Positions 17,959-25,364 of a DNA stretch of 64,000 nt are shown here, piece by piece (the first letter of the stretch is position 1; each line of letters starts with the position of its first letter). The DNA is from DASPUH01 sp964518505 (GTDB lineage: Bacteria; Chloroflexota; Limnocylindria; Limnocylindrales; CSP1-4), in the NCBI GenBank assembly GCA_964518505.1, contig CAZFGT010000002.1, forward strand, positions 75,459 to 139,458, written 5' to 3'. A program made the translations under genes and the position numbers. The notes beneath the pieces are model-generated. The model saw nothing but the letters and a program-made list of their open reading frames with translations. It was not told where the DNA came from and did no database searches.

Positions 17959-17973
17959 TCAGGCGGCGAGCAT
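17959..17973 (-). other. Four-codon mini-ORF or in-frame stop at P-type ATPase start
   Basis: On the minus strand ATG CTC GCC GCC TGA runs directly into the P-type ATPase frame, and GAGGAGG overlaps the stop. Either it is the damaged true start of the ATPase gene or a short upstream ORF controlling it. No other start codon exists between it and GTG 17763. Confidence 0.4.
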
Positions 17974-17993
17974 ACCGCGGGTCGCGACGACCC

Positions 17994-18368
17994 TCAGTGG
18001 GCGACCACCGTCGTGACGTGGGCCAGCTCCACGACGGCGCCCGAGACGCTCGGACTCAGGGGGCTCAGGTGGCCTGCGTGGCCGCGCGTGCCCATGTACA
18101 CGGCGTCGTAGCCCTCCTCGTCCGCCACGCGGCGGATCGAGCCGGCCGGGTCGCCGAAGCGGATGTGGACCTCGGGATCGAAGCCGCGGTCACAGAGGTA
18201 GCCGACCGCCTGCTGGATGATCACCTCGGGGTCGTGCAGCTCAGGGGTGCCCACGATGACCAGGTCGACCTGGGCGTCCTCCACCTGGCCCACCTCGGCC
18301 GCCTGCTCAAGGGCGCGGAACGCTGGTTCGGAGCCGTCGTACGCCACAAGGATCCGTTCGAGCGTCAT
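17994..18368 (-). CDS. Universal stress protein (single Usp domain)
   Basis: Protein of 124 residues, shorter than the typical 140. Begins ERILVAYDGSEPAFRALE as in UspA. The C-terminal ATP-binding loop is altered: YMGTRGHAGHLSPLSPSVSG keeps GTRGH and a late Ser-Gly, so nucleotide binding may remain. ATG follows AAGGAGGCGTGCG. First gene of the operon leading to the P-type ATPase, phosphoketolase and acetate kinase, with DosR-like boxes 90-125 bp upstream. Usp proteins are induced in hypoxia or dormancy in many bacteria. Confidence 0.88.
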   Translation of the reverse strand: MTLERILVAYDGSEPAFRALEQAAEVGQVEDAQVDLVIVGTPELHDPEVIIQQAVGYLCDRGFDPEVHIRFGDPAGSIRRVADEEGYDAVYMGTRGHAGHLSPLSPSVSGAVVELAHVTTVVAH

Positions 18369-18456
18369 CGCACGCCTCCTTCACGTACCGGTCCCGTTGA
18401 GGCATACGCCACCCCGCGGACGCCTCCACGTTGGTCCGCTCGGAATGCGCCGACCA

Positions 18457-18492
18457 GCGTCGGAGGTCCCGGTCCGGGGTGACCAACGTCAC
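18457..18492. promoter_or_regulatory. DosR-like boxes upstream of Usp-ATPase-xfp-ackA operon
   Basis: Perfect dyad GGGTGAC-CAAC-GTCACCC (18477-18494) contains the exact core GTGAC-CAAC-GTCAC at 18479-18492. A second, weaker copy GCGTC-GGAG-GTCCC at 18457-18470 has one perfect half-site; centres are 22 bp apart. The pair lies in the 161-nt gap ahead of the Usp gene. Confidence 0.6.
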
Positions 18493-18529
18493 CCGACCGG
18501 GGGCGAGCTGCCGGGGATCCGGGCGCTCG

Positions 18530-19264
18530 TCAGGCGGAGGCCAGACCCAGTCGCACGAGCAGGTCCCGGCCCTCCTGCCACGCCGCGGGATCCGAGGTGC
18601 GGACGCGGGTCGCCTCGTGGCGCACGGTGACCGAAAGGCGGGCGTCCGGCGCATCGAGGGCCCGTTCGGCGGCGAGCCGCGGCTCGAGGTCGGCCAACAT
18701 GGCCGAGTACACCGCCAGGGGGCTGGTGGCGGAGACCAGGGCCTCCGCGCCCGAAGTGAAGTCGATGGGCACCATGATGCGGGCGAAGAAGCACTCCGCC
18801 TCGGCGGCTCGGACGTCAGGCGGCTGATCCCGCCCCGTCCAGCGCAAGATGGGCGCCGGGGAGGCGAACTGCGCCACCAGCGTGCCGTCGGCGGCATGGC
18901 CCAGGGTGATCGTCCCCCCGAAGGTGACGTAGGTGTTGAAGACGGAGAGGCGGTCGAAGACGCGGATCGTGCCCCAGGCGAAGGGCGCGCCGGTGATCTC
19001 CAGGCTGCTGCGGTCCAGGCGCCGGCGGACGCCACGGCCCGCCGCGGCCACCCAGTACAGCAGCCAGTCGGGCTCGAACTGGCGGTCGTGGTGCTCGCGG
19101 CGCATGGCCACCAGCAGCAGGTTCGCCGTGCGGCCGGCGGCCGGGTCTGCCTCGATCAGCCGGAGGCCGCGCTCACCGACGAGGGCCAGGGCCGCGTCGG
19201 CCGACAGGGGTGTGGATGCGGCGAACCGGCCGGGGGCGGGCGAGGACAGGACAGGGGGCGTCAT
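18530..19264 (-). CDS. Uncharacterised protein, 244 residues
   Basis: No family recognised. The protein is soluble, with no signal peptide or membrane helix. It has a Trp-rich middle (DWLLYWVAAAGRG, GAPFAWGTIRVFD) and a beta-rich segment (VFNTYVTFGGTITLG) before a helical C-terminus. Codon use looks like its neighbours. It has its own promoter space (19265-19342) with an exact DosR-like box, so it may belong to the hypoxia-type regulon. Frame, start (ATG 19264) and length are well defined, so a real gene is likely. Confidence 0.6.
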   Translation of the reverse strand: MTPPVLSSPAPGRFAASTPLSADAALALVGERGLRLIEADPAAGRTANLLLVAMRREHHDRQFEPDWLLYWVAAAGRGVRRRLDRSSLEITGAPFAWGTIRVFDRLSVFNTYVTFGGTITLGHAADGTLVAQFASPAPILRWTGRDQPPDVRAAEAECFFARIMVPIDFTSGAEALVSATSPLAVYSAMLADLEPRLAAERALDAPDARLSVTVRHEATRVRTSDPAAWQEGRDLLVRLGLASA

Positions 19265-19299
19265 GCCCTGACCTTAGGCTCGTGGTCGGCCCGTGGCGA

Positions 19300-19335
19300 G
19301 AGGCCGTCGTCACGGTCGCCGGTGACGAACGGCCC
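19300..19335. promoter_or_regulatory. DosR-like boxes upstream of the 244-aa unknown gene
   Basis: Exact match GTGAC-GAAC-GGCCC at 19322-19335, preceded 22 bp away (centre to centre) by GAGGC-CGTC-GTCAC at 19300-19313 with one perfect half-site. The 14-nt sequence GTGACGAACGGCCC occurs again, on the opposite strand, at 32461-32474. Confidence 0.6.
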
Positions 19336-19342
19336 GCCGGCT

Positions 19343-20608
19343 TCAGGCGAGGTGCAGCTCGCGGGCCTCGTAGCGGAGCTGGTCGCGGTGATCAGGATGG
19401 GCCACCGCGATGAGGGCCTCCGCCCGCTCGTGGAGGCTCCGGCCGAACAGTTCGGCGACGCCCCACTCGGTGACGATGGTGGGGGCGTGGGCCCGGGTCG
19501 TCACCACGCCGGCCCCGTCCTGGAGGGTGGCCACGATGCGCGAGCGGTCGTGGGCCGTCGAGGGCAGGGCGATGATCGCTCGGCCGGACTCGGCGAGAAG
19601 CGCCCCGCGCACGAAGTCGTGCTGGCCGCCCACGCCGCTGTACATGCGGTGGCCGATCGAATCGGCCACGACCTGGCCGGTCAGGTCGACCTCGATGGCT
19701 GAATTGATGGCCACCATGTGGCTGAAGGTGCGGATGACGGCCGTGTCGTTGGTGAAGTCGACCGGCCGCATCTCGACCATGGGGTTGTCGTTGACGAATT
19801 CGTACAGCCGGCGGCTGCCCATCATGAAGGCGCACACGATCTTGCCCCGGTTGCGCTCCTTGCGGGCCCCCGTGACGACGCCCGCCTCCACCAGGTCGAC
19901 CACAGGGTCGGTGAACATCTCGGTGTGGATGCCCAGATCGTGTTTCCCGCCGAGTGCGGCGCCGACCGCCGCGGGGATGGCGCCGATGCCCAGCTGGAGG
20001 GTGGCCCCGTCAGGCACCAGCTCGGCCACGAACTGGCCGATGCGGCGCTCCGTCTCGCCGATCTGGGGCACCTTCAGCACGTGGGGCGGTTCGTTCACCT
20101 CGACGGCCAGGTCGATGGCGCTGACGTGGATGAAGCTCTCGCCAAGCGTGCGCGGCAGCGCTGGGTTCAGCTGCACGATCACGGTGCGCGCGGCCGACAT
20201 GGCCGCCGGCACGGCCTCCACGGAGGTGCCCAGCGAGCAGAAGCCGTGACGGTCGGGCGGGGTCACGTTGAGGAAGAGCGCATCGAGCGGCAGCAGGCCG
20301 CGCCGGAAGAGCCGCGGCACGTCCGACAGGAAGACGGGCACGTAGTCGGCCCGGCCCTCGTTCACCGCCGCTCGGGCGTTGGGCCCGACGAACAACGCCC
20401 GGTGGCGGAAGTGGCCGGCCATCTCGGGCGCCAGGTGGGGGGCCGGGCCCTCGATGTGCAGGTGGACGACGGAGACGTCGTGCAGCTCCGGCGCGCGAGC
20501 GACGAGGGCGGCCAGGAGCACTTCGGGGGTCGCCGCGGCGCACTGCAGGTAGATCTGGTCGCCGGAACGGATCCCGGCCACGGCCTCCGCCGCGCTGACC
20601 ACGCGCAT
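19343..20608 (-). CDS. Acetyl-CoA hydrolase/4-hydroxybutyrate CoA-transferase family
   Basis: Protein of 421 residues from ATG 20608, chosen because AAGGAG lies 6 nt upstream. Family features: DQIYLQCAAATPEVL near the N-terminus, NVTPPDRHGFCSLGTSVEA, the second domain GATLQLGIGAIPAAVGAAL, catalytic-Glu region GIHTEMFTDPVVDL, and GVGGQHDFVRGALLAE. These enzymes transfer CoA between acetyl-CoA and a carboxylic acid or hydrolyse it. Substrate is not evident; with phosphoketolase and acetate kinase nearby, an acetate-linked fermentative role is plausible. Divergent from the tandem Usp gene, with a DosR-like box between. Confidence 0.88.
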   Translation of the reverse strand: MRVVSAAEAVAGIRSGDQIYLQCAAATPEVLLAALVARAPELHDVSVVHLHIEGPAPHLAPEMAGHFRHRALFVGPNARAAVNEGRADYVPVFLSDVPRLFRRGLLPLDALFLNVTPPDRHGFCSLGTSVEAVPAAMSAARTVIVQLNPALPRTLGESFIHVSAIDLAVEVNEPPHVLKVPQIGETERRIGQFVAELVPDGATLQLGIGAIPAAVGAALGGKHDLGIHTEMFTDPVVDLVEAGVVTGARKERNRGKIVCAFMMGSRRLYEFVNDNPMVEMRPVDFTNDTAVIRTFSHMVAINSAIEVDLTGQVVADSIGHRMYSGVGGQHDFVRGALLAESGRAIIALPSTAHDRSRIVATLQDGAGVVTTRAHAPTIVTEWGVAELFGRSLHERAEALIAVAHPDHRDQLRYEARELHLA

Positions 20609-20683
20609 CTTCGCTCCTTGGCTCGGGGCGCCAGCCGTGGGCACCGCGGTACACAGGATGGCCCGCTCCGGCCGCGGGCGCGC

Positions 20684-20720
20684 GGGTCATCCGCCCTTTC
20701 CACAACGGGCCGGACGGCCC
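20684..20720. promoter_or_regulatory. DosR-like boxes between CoA-transferase and Usp genes
   Basis: Perfect dyad GGGCC-GGAC-GGCCC at 20707-20720, preceded by a weaker GGGTC-ATCC-GCCCT at 20684-20697 (centres 23 bp apart). Located in the divergent promoter region of the CoA-transferase (leftward) and the tandem Usp gene (rightward). Confidence 0.6.
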
Positions 20721-20795
20721 TGCCCACGCGCGGCCCGGCGACCCATGATGGCGACACGACCACGAGCGCGCCTCGCCGGACTCGGAGATGGCCCG

Positions 20796-20811
20796 CCTCG
20801 GGGTCCCGAGG
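20796..20811 (+). promoter_or_regulatory. Small hairpin overlapping the Usp ribosome-binding site
   Basis: CCTCGGGGTCCCGAGG forms a 6-bp stem with a GGTC tetraloop. Its 3' arm includes the start of GAGGTG, the likely Shine-Dalgarno for the ATG at 20820. It could modulate translation; no experimental parallel known to me. Confidence 0.35.
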
Positions 20812-20819
20812 TGATGACG

Positions 20820-21803
20820 ATGCGACTGCTGCTGGCGACCGACGGTTCCGCATCCGCTGAACGCGCGTTGCAGCTCCTCATCCAGGAGCCCTGGCCCGCT
20901 CCCTCCGTGGTGCGGGTCGTGACCGTCCTCGACGAAGTGGCCATGAGCGCCGGGAACCCCTGGCCGATCGTGGCGCCCGTGGCGCCCTTCGACATCGACG
21001 AGGTGGCCCGTGTGGCCGCCACGGCGACGCTCGAGAACGCCGCGGAGCGGCTCCGGCCGTTCCTGGCGGTGGAGACCGTGATCCTGGCCGGGCGGCCGGC
21101 GCAGGTCATCGCCGACGAGGCCCGGCGGTGGGAGGCCGACGTCATCGTGATGGGCAGCCGCGGCCACGGAGCCCTCTCGTCGATGGTCCTCGGGTCCGTC
21201 TCGGCCGAGGTCATCGATCTGTCCGACCGGCCCGTGCTGGTGGCGCACAGCGATCGCCTGCGTGGCGTCGTGCTGGGCGTCGACGGTTCGACCGGGGCCG
21301 AGCGAGCGGTCGATCTGGTCCTCCAGTGGGTCCCCCTCCGATCGACCCCGATCCACGTGGTCGCCGTCGCGCCCTCCCTCTACCCCTGGTGGGTCGGGAT
21401 GGCCGAGGCCGGCGGCGTGACGACGGTGCCGCAGCTGCTGGCCTCCGAGGAAGCCACGCGGGCCGACGAGGTGGAGCTCGTCCAGGCGACCGTGGAGCGG
21501 CTCGTCCGGGCCGGCTACCGGGCCACCGGCAGCGTCCGCGACGGCGATGCCGCCGACCAGCTCATCAAGGCGGTCGAGGCGACGGGCAGCGACCTGATCG
21601 TGGTCGGCACGCGGGGCAGGACCGGCCTGACCCGGCTCGTCCTGGGCAGTGTGGCGCGCAACATCGTGACGCACGCGCCGTGCTCCGTACTCGTCGTCCA
21701 CCCGCCGCGCGTCGCGGCGCACGGCGGCCGATGGACGGAGCCCACCACGACCGAGGCTCGCACCGGAGAACCGCTGGCCGTCACCGGCGGCCCGCGCGCC
21801 TGA
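20820..21803 (+). CDS. Tandem universal stress protein (two Usp domains)
   Basis: Protein of 327 residues. Start set at ATG 20820 because GAGGTG precedes it and MRLLLATDGSASAERAL opens the Usp fold; ATG 20814 and GTG 20811 are alternatives. Domain 1 (about 1-145) ends with the ATP-binding loop VMGSRGHGALSSMVLGSVS; domain 2 (150-305) begins VVLGVDGSTGAERAV and ends VVGTRGRTGLTRLVLGSVA. Both loops fit GxxG(x9)G(S/T), so both may bind ATP. Convergent with another tandem Usp gene, separated by a strong hairpin. Confidence 0.93.
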   Translation: MRLLLATDGSASAERALQLLIQEPWPAPSVVRVVTVLDEVAMSAGNPWPIVAPVAPFDIDEVARVAATATLENAAERLRPFLAVETVILAGRPAQVIADEARRWEADVIVMGSRGHGALSSMVLGSVSAEVIDLSDRPVLVAHSDRLRGVVLGVDGSTGAERAVDLVLQWVPLRSTPIHVVAVAPSLYPWWVGMAEAGGVTTVPQLLASEEATRADEVELVQATVERLVRAGYRATGSVRDGDAADQLIKAVEATGSDLIVVGTRGRTGLTRLVLGSVARNIVTHAPCSVLVVHPPRVAAHGGRWTEPTTTEARTGEPLAVTGGPRA

Positions 21804-21823
21804 CCGAACCGGCCAGGGGCAGT

Positions 21824-21854
21824 GGCGCGGGGGCGGGAGCCGCCCCCGTGCGCC
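21824..21854. terminator. Bidirectional hairpin between convergent Usp genes
   Basis: GGCGC plus GGGGGCGG pairs with CCGCCCCC and GCGCC (two-base bulge), loop GAG. A 13-bp GC stem directly between the 21803 stop and the minus-strand stop at 21855 fits a factor-assisted or GC-type terminator for both; no T-run. Confidence 0.6.
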
Positions 21855-22766
21855 TCAGACGGAGACCGCTTCAGGCCGCTCCACGCGTGCGGGCACCTTG
21901 ACCTCCTCCGGCGCCGCGACCCTGAGCGGCTCGCGGACCACGAGGACCGAGGCGGCCGTGTGGAGCAGCACGTTGCGGGCCACGCTGCCCAACAGCAGGC
22001 GGGTCAGGCCGGTGTGGCCACGGCTGCCCACGACGATGAGGCCCGTGTCGAAGTTCTCGGCGGCCTTGATGATCTCGTGGGCGGCATCGCCCGTGCCGAT
22101 GGACCAGCGGACGGCATAGCCGCTCTCTTCGAGACGGCGGGCGACGCTGGCCGCGACGGCTTCGGCGCGCCAGCGGTCCTCCACCAGCCGGCCCTCAGCG
22201 GGCTCCAGGGGCCGGTCGGCCCCTTCCGATAGCGGCAGCATGACCGGCAGGTCGGGTCCCGGCGCGACGCTCAGGACCTCGATCGGGCGCTCGGCCAGGA
22301 TCCGGTTGGCGATGAGGTAGCTGACCGCTCCATCGCCCGACGGTGAGCCGTCCACGGCCACGAGGAGCGAGTCCGCCGCCGCTCGACGCACGACGAGCAC
22401 GGGGCAGGAAGCATGGTCCACGACCTCCGCCGACACCGACCCGAGCAGCATCGAGCGCAACGGACCCCGCCCGCGGCTGCCGACGATGACCAGCTCGGCG
22501 CGCAGATCGGCCGCCGTCTCCACCAGGAGGGTGCCGGCGCGACCCACCAGCGTGGTGCGACGCACGACCCGGGACTCGCTGCTCAACGACTCGGCCGCGT
22601 CATCGAGCATCTCTTCGAGCTGCTGTCGCGCGGGGCCGGTCTCGGTCGAAGTGGCGACCACGCCGACGACGTCGATGATCGAGCCACTCGGCCAGGCGAG
22701 CGAGGCTGCGAATTCGGTCGCGGCTCGTGATGAGGGTGACCCGTCCAGGGCCAGCAGGGCGCGCAT
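21855..22766 (-). CDS. Tandem universal stress protein (two Usp domains)
   Basis: Protein of 303 residues. Domain 1 begins MRALLALDGSPSSRAATEF and carries VIVGSRGRGPLRSMLLGSVS; domain 2 begins SLLVAVDGSPSGDGAV and carries VVGSRGHTGLTRLLLGSVA. Both nucleotide loops look intact. ATG 22766 follows GGAAGGAGCCTGCG. Divergent from the hydrogenase operon; the shared region has three DosR-like boxes at 22-bp steps, so co-induction with hydrogenase is likely. Closely similar in layout to the protein encoded at 20820, probably an old duplication. Confidence 0.93.
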   Translation of the reverse strand: MRALLALDGSPSSRAATEFAASLAWPSGSIIDVVGVVATSTETGPARQQLEEMLDDAAESLSSESRVVRRTTLVGRAGTLLVETAADLRAELVIVGSRGRGPLRSMLLGSVSAEVVDHASCPVLVVRRAAADSLLVAVDGSPSGDGAVSYLIANRILAERPIEVLSVAPGPDLPVMLPLSEGADRPLEPAEGRLVEDRWRAEAVAASVARRLEESGYAVRWSIGTGDAAHEIIKAAENFDTGLIVVGSRGHTGLTRLLLGSVARNVLLHTAASVLVVREPLRVAAPEEVKVPARVERPEAVSV

Positions 22767-22815
22767 CGCAGGCTCCTTCCAGCGGGGCCGGGATCACCGG
22801 CCATCGCGAGGATGG

Positions 22816-22873
22816 ACGCCGGACGGCCCCCCAACGACCGCCGAGGGTCACTGGGACGCGTGACCAATGGCCC
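22816..22873. promoter_or_regulatory. Triple DosR-like box array, Usp/hydrogenase divergent promoter
   Basis: Exact match GTGAC-CAAT-GGCCC at 22860-22873, plus half-conserved copies CCGCC-GAGG-GTCAC at 22838-22851 and ACGCC-GGAC-GGCCC at 22816-22829. Centres are 22822.5, 22844.5 and 22866.5, exactly 22 bp apart. Three phased sites point to cooperative binding of a dimeric regulator on one DNA face. Confidence 0.65.
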
Positions 22874-22908
22874 TCGATGCGCCACGGCCCGTCCCGCAGG
22901 ATGGGCCC

Positions 22909-23379
22909 ATGAGCTCATCAACACGTGCCCTGCTCAGCAAGACGCGGTTCGCCGCAGGCATGTCGCCCGATGTGTGCAAGCGCCTGGCGGCGCTCGCCGA
23001 CGTCGCTGATGTGCCGGCCGGCAGCCAGGTCATCCGGGAAGGCGAGCCGATCGCCGCCCTCGGCGTCGTCATCAGCGGACGGATCGCCCTCCGCCTGAAC
23101 GTGCCCGGCGTCGGCCCGCAGACGATCCTGACGGTCGACGACGGCGACGTCTTCGGCTGGTCGGCCGTTATGCCCGGCTCACGCTCCACGTCGACGGGTA
23201 CGGCGCTCGTCGCCACGCAGGCCCTCCTGTTCGAGCGCGAGCGCCTGCTCGCGGCCATGGACGAGGACTGCGAACTCGCCAGCGCCGTCTACCAGCGCAT
23301 GCTCAAGGTGGTCGCGCGGCGGCTGGCCGCGACGCGGGTCCAGTTGCTGGACCTCTATCGCGTCGGTCACGTCTCATGA
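22909..23379 (+). CDS. Cyclic nucleotide-binding-domain protein, no DNA-binding domain
   Basis: Protein of 156 residues from ATG 22909. The Crp-type beta-barrel is visible: EGEPIAALGVVISGRIALRL and DDGDVFGWSAVMPGSRSTSTGTALV, ending in a dimerisation-type helix (residues about 120-150). There is no helix-turn-helix, so it is not a classical Crp/Fnr factor. The ligand-binding Arg/Glu signature of cAMP receptors is not clear. First gene of the hydrogenase operon; it overlaps the next gene by 4 nt. A regulatory or structural partner of the hydrogenase is inferred from position. Confidence 0.8.
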   Translation: MSSSTRALLSKTRFAAGMSPDVCKRLAALADVADVPAGSQVIREGEPIAALGVVISGRIALRLNVPGVGPQTILTVDDGDVFGWSAVMPGSRSTSTGTALVATQALLFERERLLAAMDEDCELASAVYQRMLKVVARRLAATRVQLLDLYRVGHVS

Positions 23380-25364
23380 CACTCGACAGCGGCCGTTTCC
23401 TGCCGCGCAACGAACTTGAACACCTCTTCTCCGCTCTCCAGGCCGACGGTCGACGCGTCGTCGGACCGACGGTCGTCGACGGAGCGGTCGTCTACGACGA
23501 GCTGACCTCACCGGCCCAGCTGCCGGTCGGCTGGGAGGCCGACACGGCCCCGGGCAAGTACCGCCTCCGCTCCAAGGGCGGCGAGCGGGCCTTTGACTAC
23601 ACCATCCCGGTCACCAGCTGGAAGCGCTTCACCCACCCGTCCGTCGTGCCCCTGACGCGCGGCCGCCGCGACGAGGGCCAGGTCGTGGTCGAGTCGGTGA
23701 TCCCCGACGCGCCGCGGCTGGCGTTCGTCGGCGTGCGGGCCTGCGAAGTCGCGGCCCTCGCCATCCAGACCCGCGCCATGCGCGCCGGGCCGCTCGGCGA
23801 CGCCGACCATGCCGCCCGCGACGAGGCGGCCCTGGTCGTGGCGGTCGAGTGCGCCACCTCCACCAGCACCTGCTTCTGCACCTCGATGGGCACCGGGCCC
23901 GAGGTCAAGGGCGGCGTCGACATCGTCCTCTCGGAGCTCGACGACGGGTTCGTCGTGCGCACCGGGACGCCCGCCGGGGCCCGCCTCGTGAAGGGCCTCG
24001 GGCTGCGACCCGCGGCGGCCCCCGAGACGGACCGTGCCACGAAGCAGGTCGCGGCCGTGCGAGAAGCCATCGGTGACCCCGTGCCAGCGGAGGGCCTGCC
24101 GGCCCGCCTGCGCGCGGCGCTCGATCATCCGCGCTGGGACCAGGTGGCCGAACGGTGCCTGGCCTGCGCCAACTGCACCCTCGTCTGCCCCACCTGCTTC
24201 TGCACCAGCGTGGCCGTCGCTTCCGACCTCGACGGGGTCGAGGGCAGCACGAGCCGCACCTGGGACAGCTGCTTCAGCCTCGGCTTCGGCCGCGTGGCCG
24301 GAGACGCCAACTTCCGGCCCCAGGTCAAGGATCGCTACCGCCAGTGGCTGACCCACAAGTTCTCCACGTGGTTCGACCAGTTCGGCTCGACCGGCTGCGT
24401 CGGCTGCGGTCGCTGCATCGCCTGGTGCCCCGTGGGCATCGACGTGCGCGAGGAACTCCGCGCCATCGCCCCGGCCGACGCGCCGGCCGGACCCATCCCC
24501 TGGCCCCGCTCGCCGGCCGCCGGCCGTGCGCCGGCGCCGCTGGAGACGGTGCTGCCCGCCACGCACGCCGTGGCCACGATCCGGGCCCTCGCGGCGGAGA
24601 CCGTCGACACCACGACGATCCGCCTCGCCTGCAGCGACCCGGCCATCCTGGCCGCCCAGCCCGGCCAGTTCGTGATGGTCGAGCTGCCGGCCTTCGCCGT
24701 GCCGCCCATCTCCATCTCGCGCATGCTGCCGGACGGCCTCGAACTGACCGTACGGGCCGTCGGTCCGGCCACGTCCGCCATCACCAGCCTGCCGCTCGGC
24801 GCGGAGATCTCGCTGCGCGGCCCGATGGGTCGCGGCTGGCCGGTCGCCGAGGCCTACGGCCGCGACGTCGTGATCGTGGCCGGCGGCATCGGCCTGGCCC
24901 CCTTGCGGCCGCTCATCGACCGCATCCTGGCCGAGCGGCCGCGGTTCGGCGCGGTGCGCCTCTACCTTGGCGCGCGGACACCGGGCGACCGCCTCTTCGT
25001 GCACGAGATGCACGCCCTGGCCGGCCGCGCCGACCTGCAGGTCAGCGAGATCGTCGATCGGGCCGGGCCGGAGTGGACCGGGCGGGTCGGCGTCGTCACG
25101 CAACTCTTCGACCAGGCCAGCTGGAACGGAGCCCGGGTCACCGCCTATATGTGCGGCCCCGAGCGGATGATGCAGGCCACGGCCGCGACGCTGGGTCGCC
25201 TCGGCGTGCGGCCCGCGACCACCTGGCTGACCCTCGAACGCAACATGGCCTGCGGCGTCGGCACGTGCGGCCACTGCCAGCTGGGGCCGTTCTTCGTCTG
25301 CCGTGACGGGCCCGTGTTCTCACTGGCCGGACTCGGTGACGCATTCGGCCGGGAGGGCCTCTAG
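23376..25364 (+). CDS. Fused hydrogenase beta-gamma subunit (HydB-HydG type)
   Basis: Protein of 662 residues joining two subunits usually separate in group 3b NiFe hydrogenases. N-terminal part (1 to about 365) is beta-like with Cys clusters near 173 (STCFCTSMGTGPE), 260 (CLACANCTLVCPTCFC) and 341 (CVGCGRCIAWCPVGID). C-terminal part (about 390-662) is a ferredoxin-NADP reductase-type gamma: FAD region ISISRMLP, NAD(P) motif VAGGIGLAPLRPLID and a 2Fe-2S site CGVGTCGHCQLGPFFVC. It carries electrons between NAD(P)H and the NiFe site. A short Pro/Ala linker at about 370-390 marks the fusion. Overlaps the cNMP-domain gene; delta subunit starts immediately after. Confidence 0.9.
   Translation: MTLDSGRFLPRNELEHLFSALQADGRRVVGPTVVDGAVVYDELTSPAQLPVGWEADTAPGKYRLRSKGGERAFDYTIPVTSWKRFTHPSVVPLTRGRRDEGQVVVESVIPDAPRLAFVGVRACEVAALAIQTRAMRAGPLGDADHAARDEAALVVAVECATSTSTCFCTSMGTGPEVKGGVDIVLSELDDGFVVRTGTPAGARLVKGLGLRPAAAPETDRATKQVAAVREAIGDPVPAEGLPARLRAALDHPRWDQVAERCLACANCTLVCPTCFCTSVAVASDLDGVEGSTSRTWDSCFSLGFGRVAGDANFRPQVKDRYRQWLTHKFSTWFDQFGSTGCVGCGRCIAWCPVGIDVREELRAIAPADAPAGPIPWPRSPAAGRAPAPLETVLPATHAVATIRALAAETVDTTTIRLACSDPAILAAQPGQFVMVELPAFAVPPISISRMLPDGLELTVRAVGPATSAITSLPLGAEISLRGPMGRGWPVAEAYGRDVVIVAGGIGLAPLRPLIDRILAERPRFGAVRLYLGARTPGDRLFVHEMHALAGRADLQVSEIVDRAGPEWTGRVGVVTQLFDQASWNGARVTAYMCGPERMMQATAATLGRLGVRPATTWLTLERNMACGVGTCGHCQLGPFFVCRDGPVFSLAGLGDAFGREGL

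Noticed and set aside
22846..22865. Perfect inverted repeat GGTCAC-N8-GTGACC as a separate operator
   Set aside because: Its two arms are half-sites of the neighbouring 22-bp-phased boxes; the phased reading explains more sites in the window.
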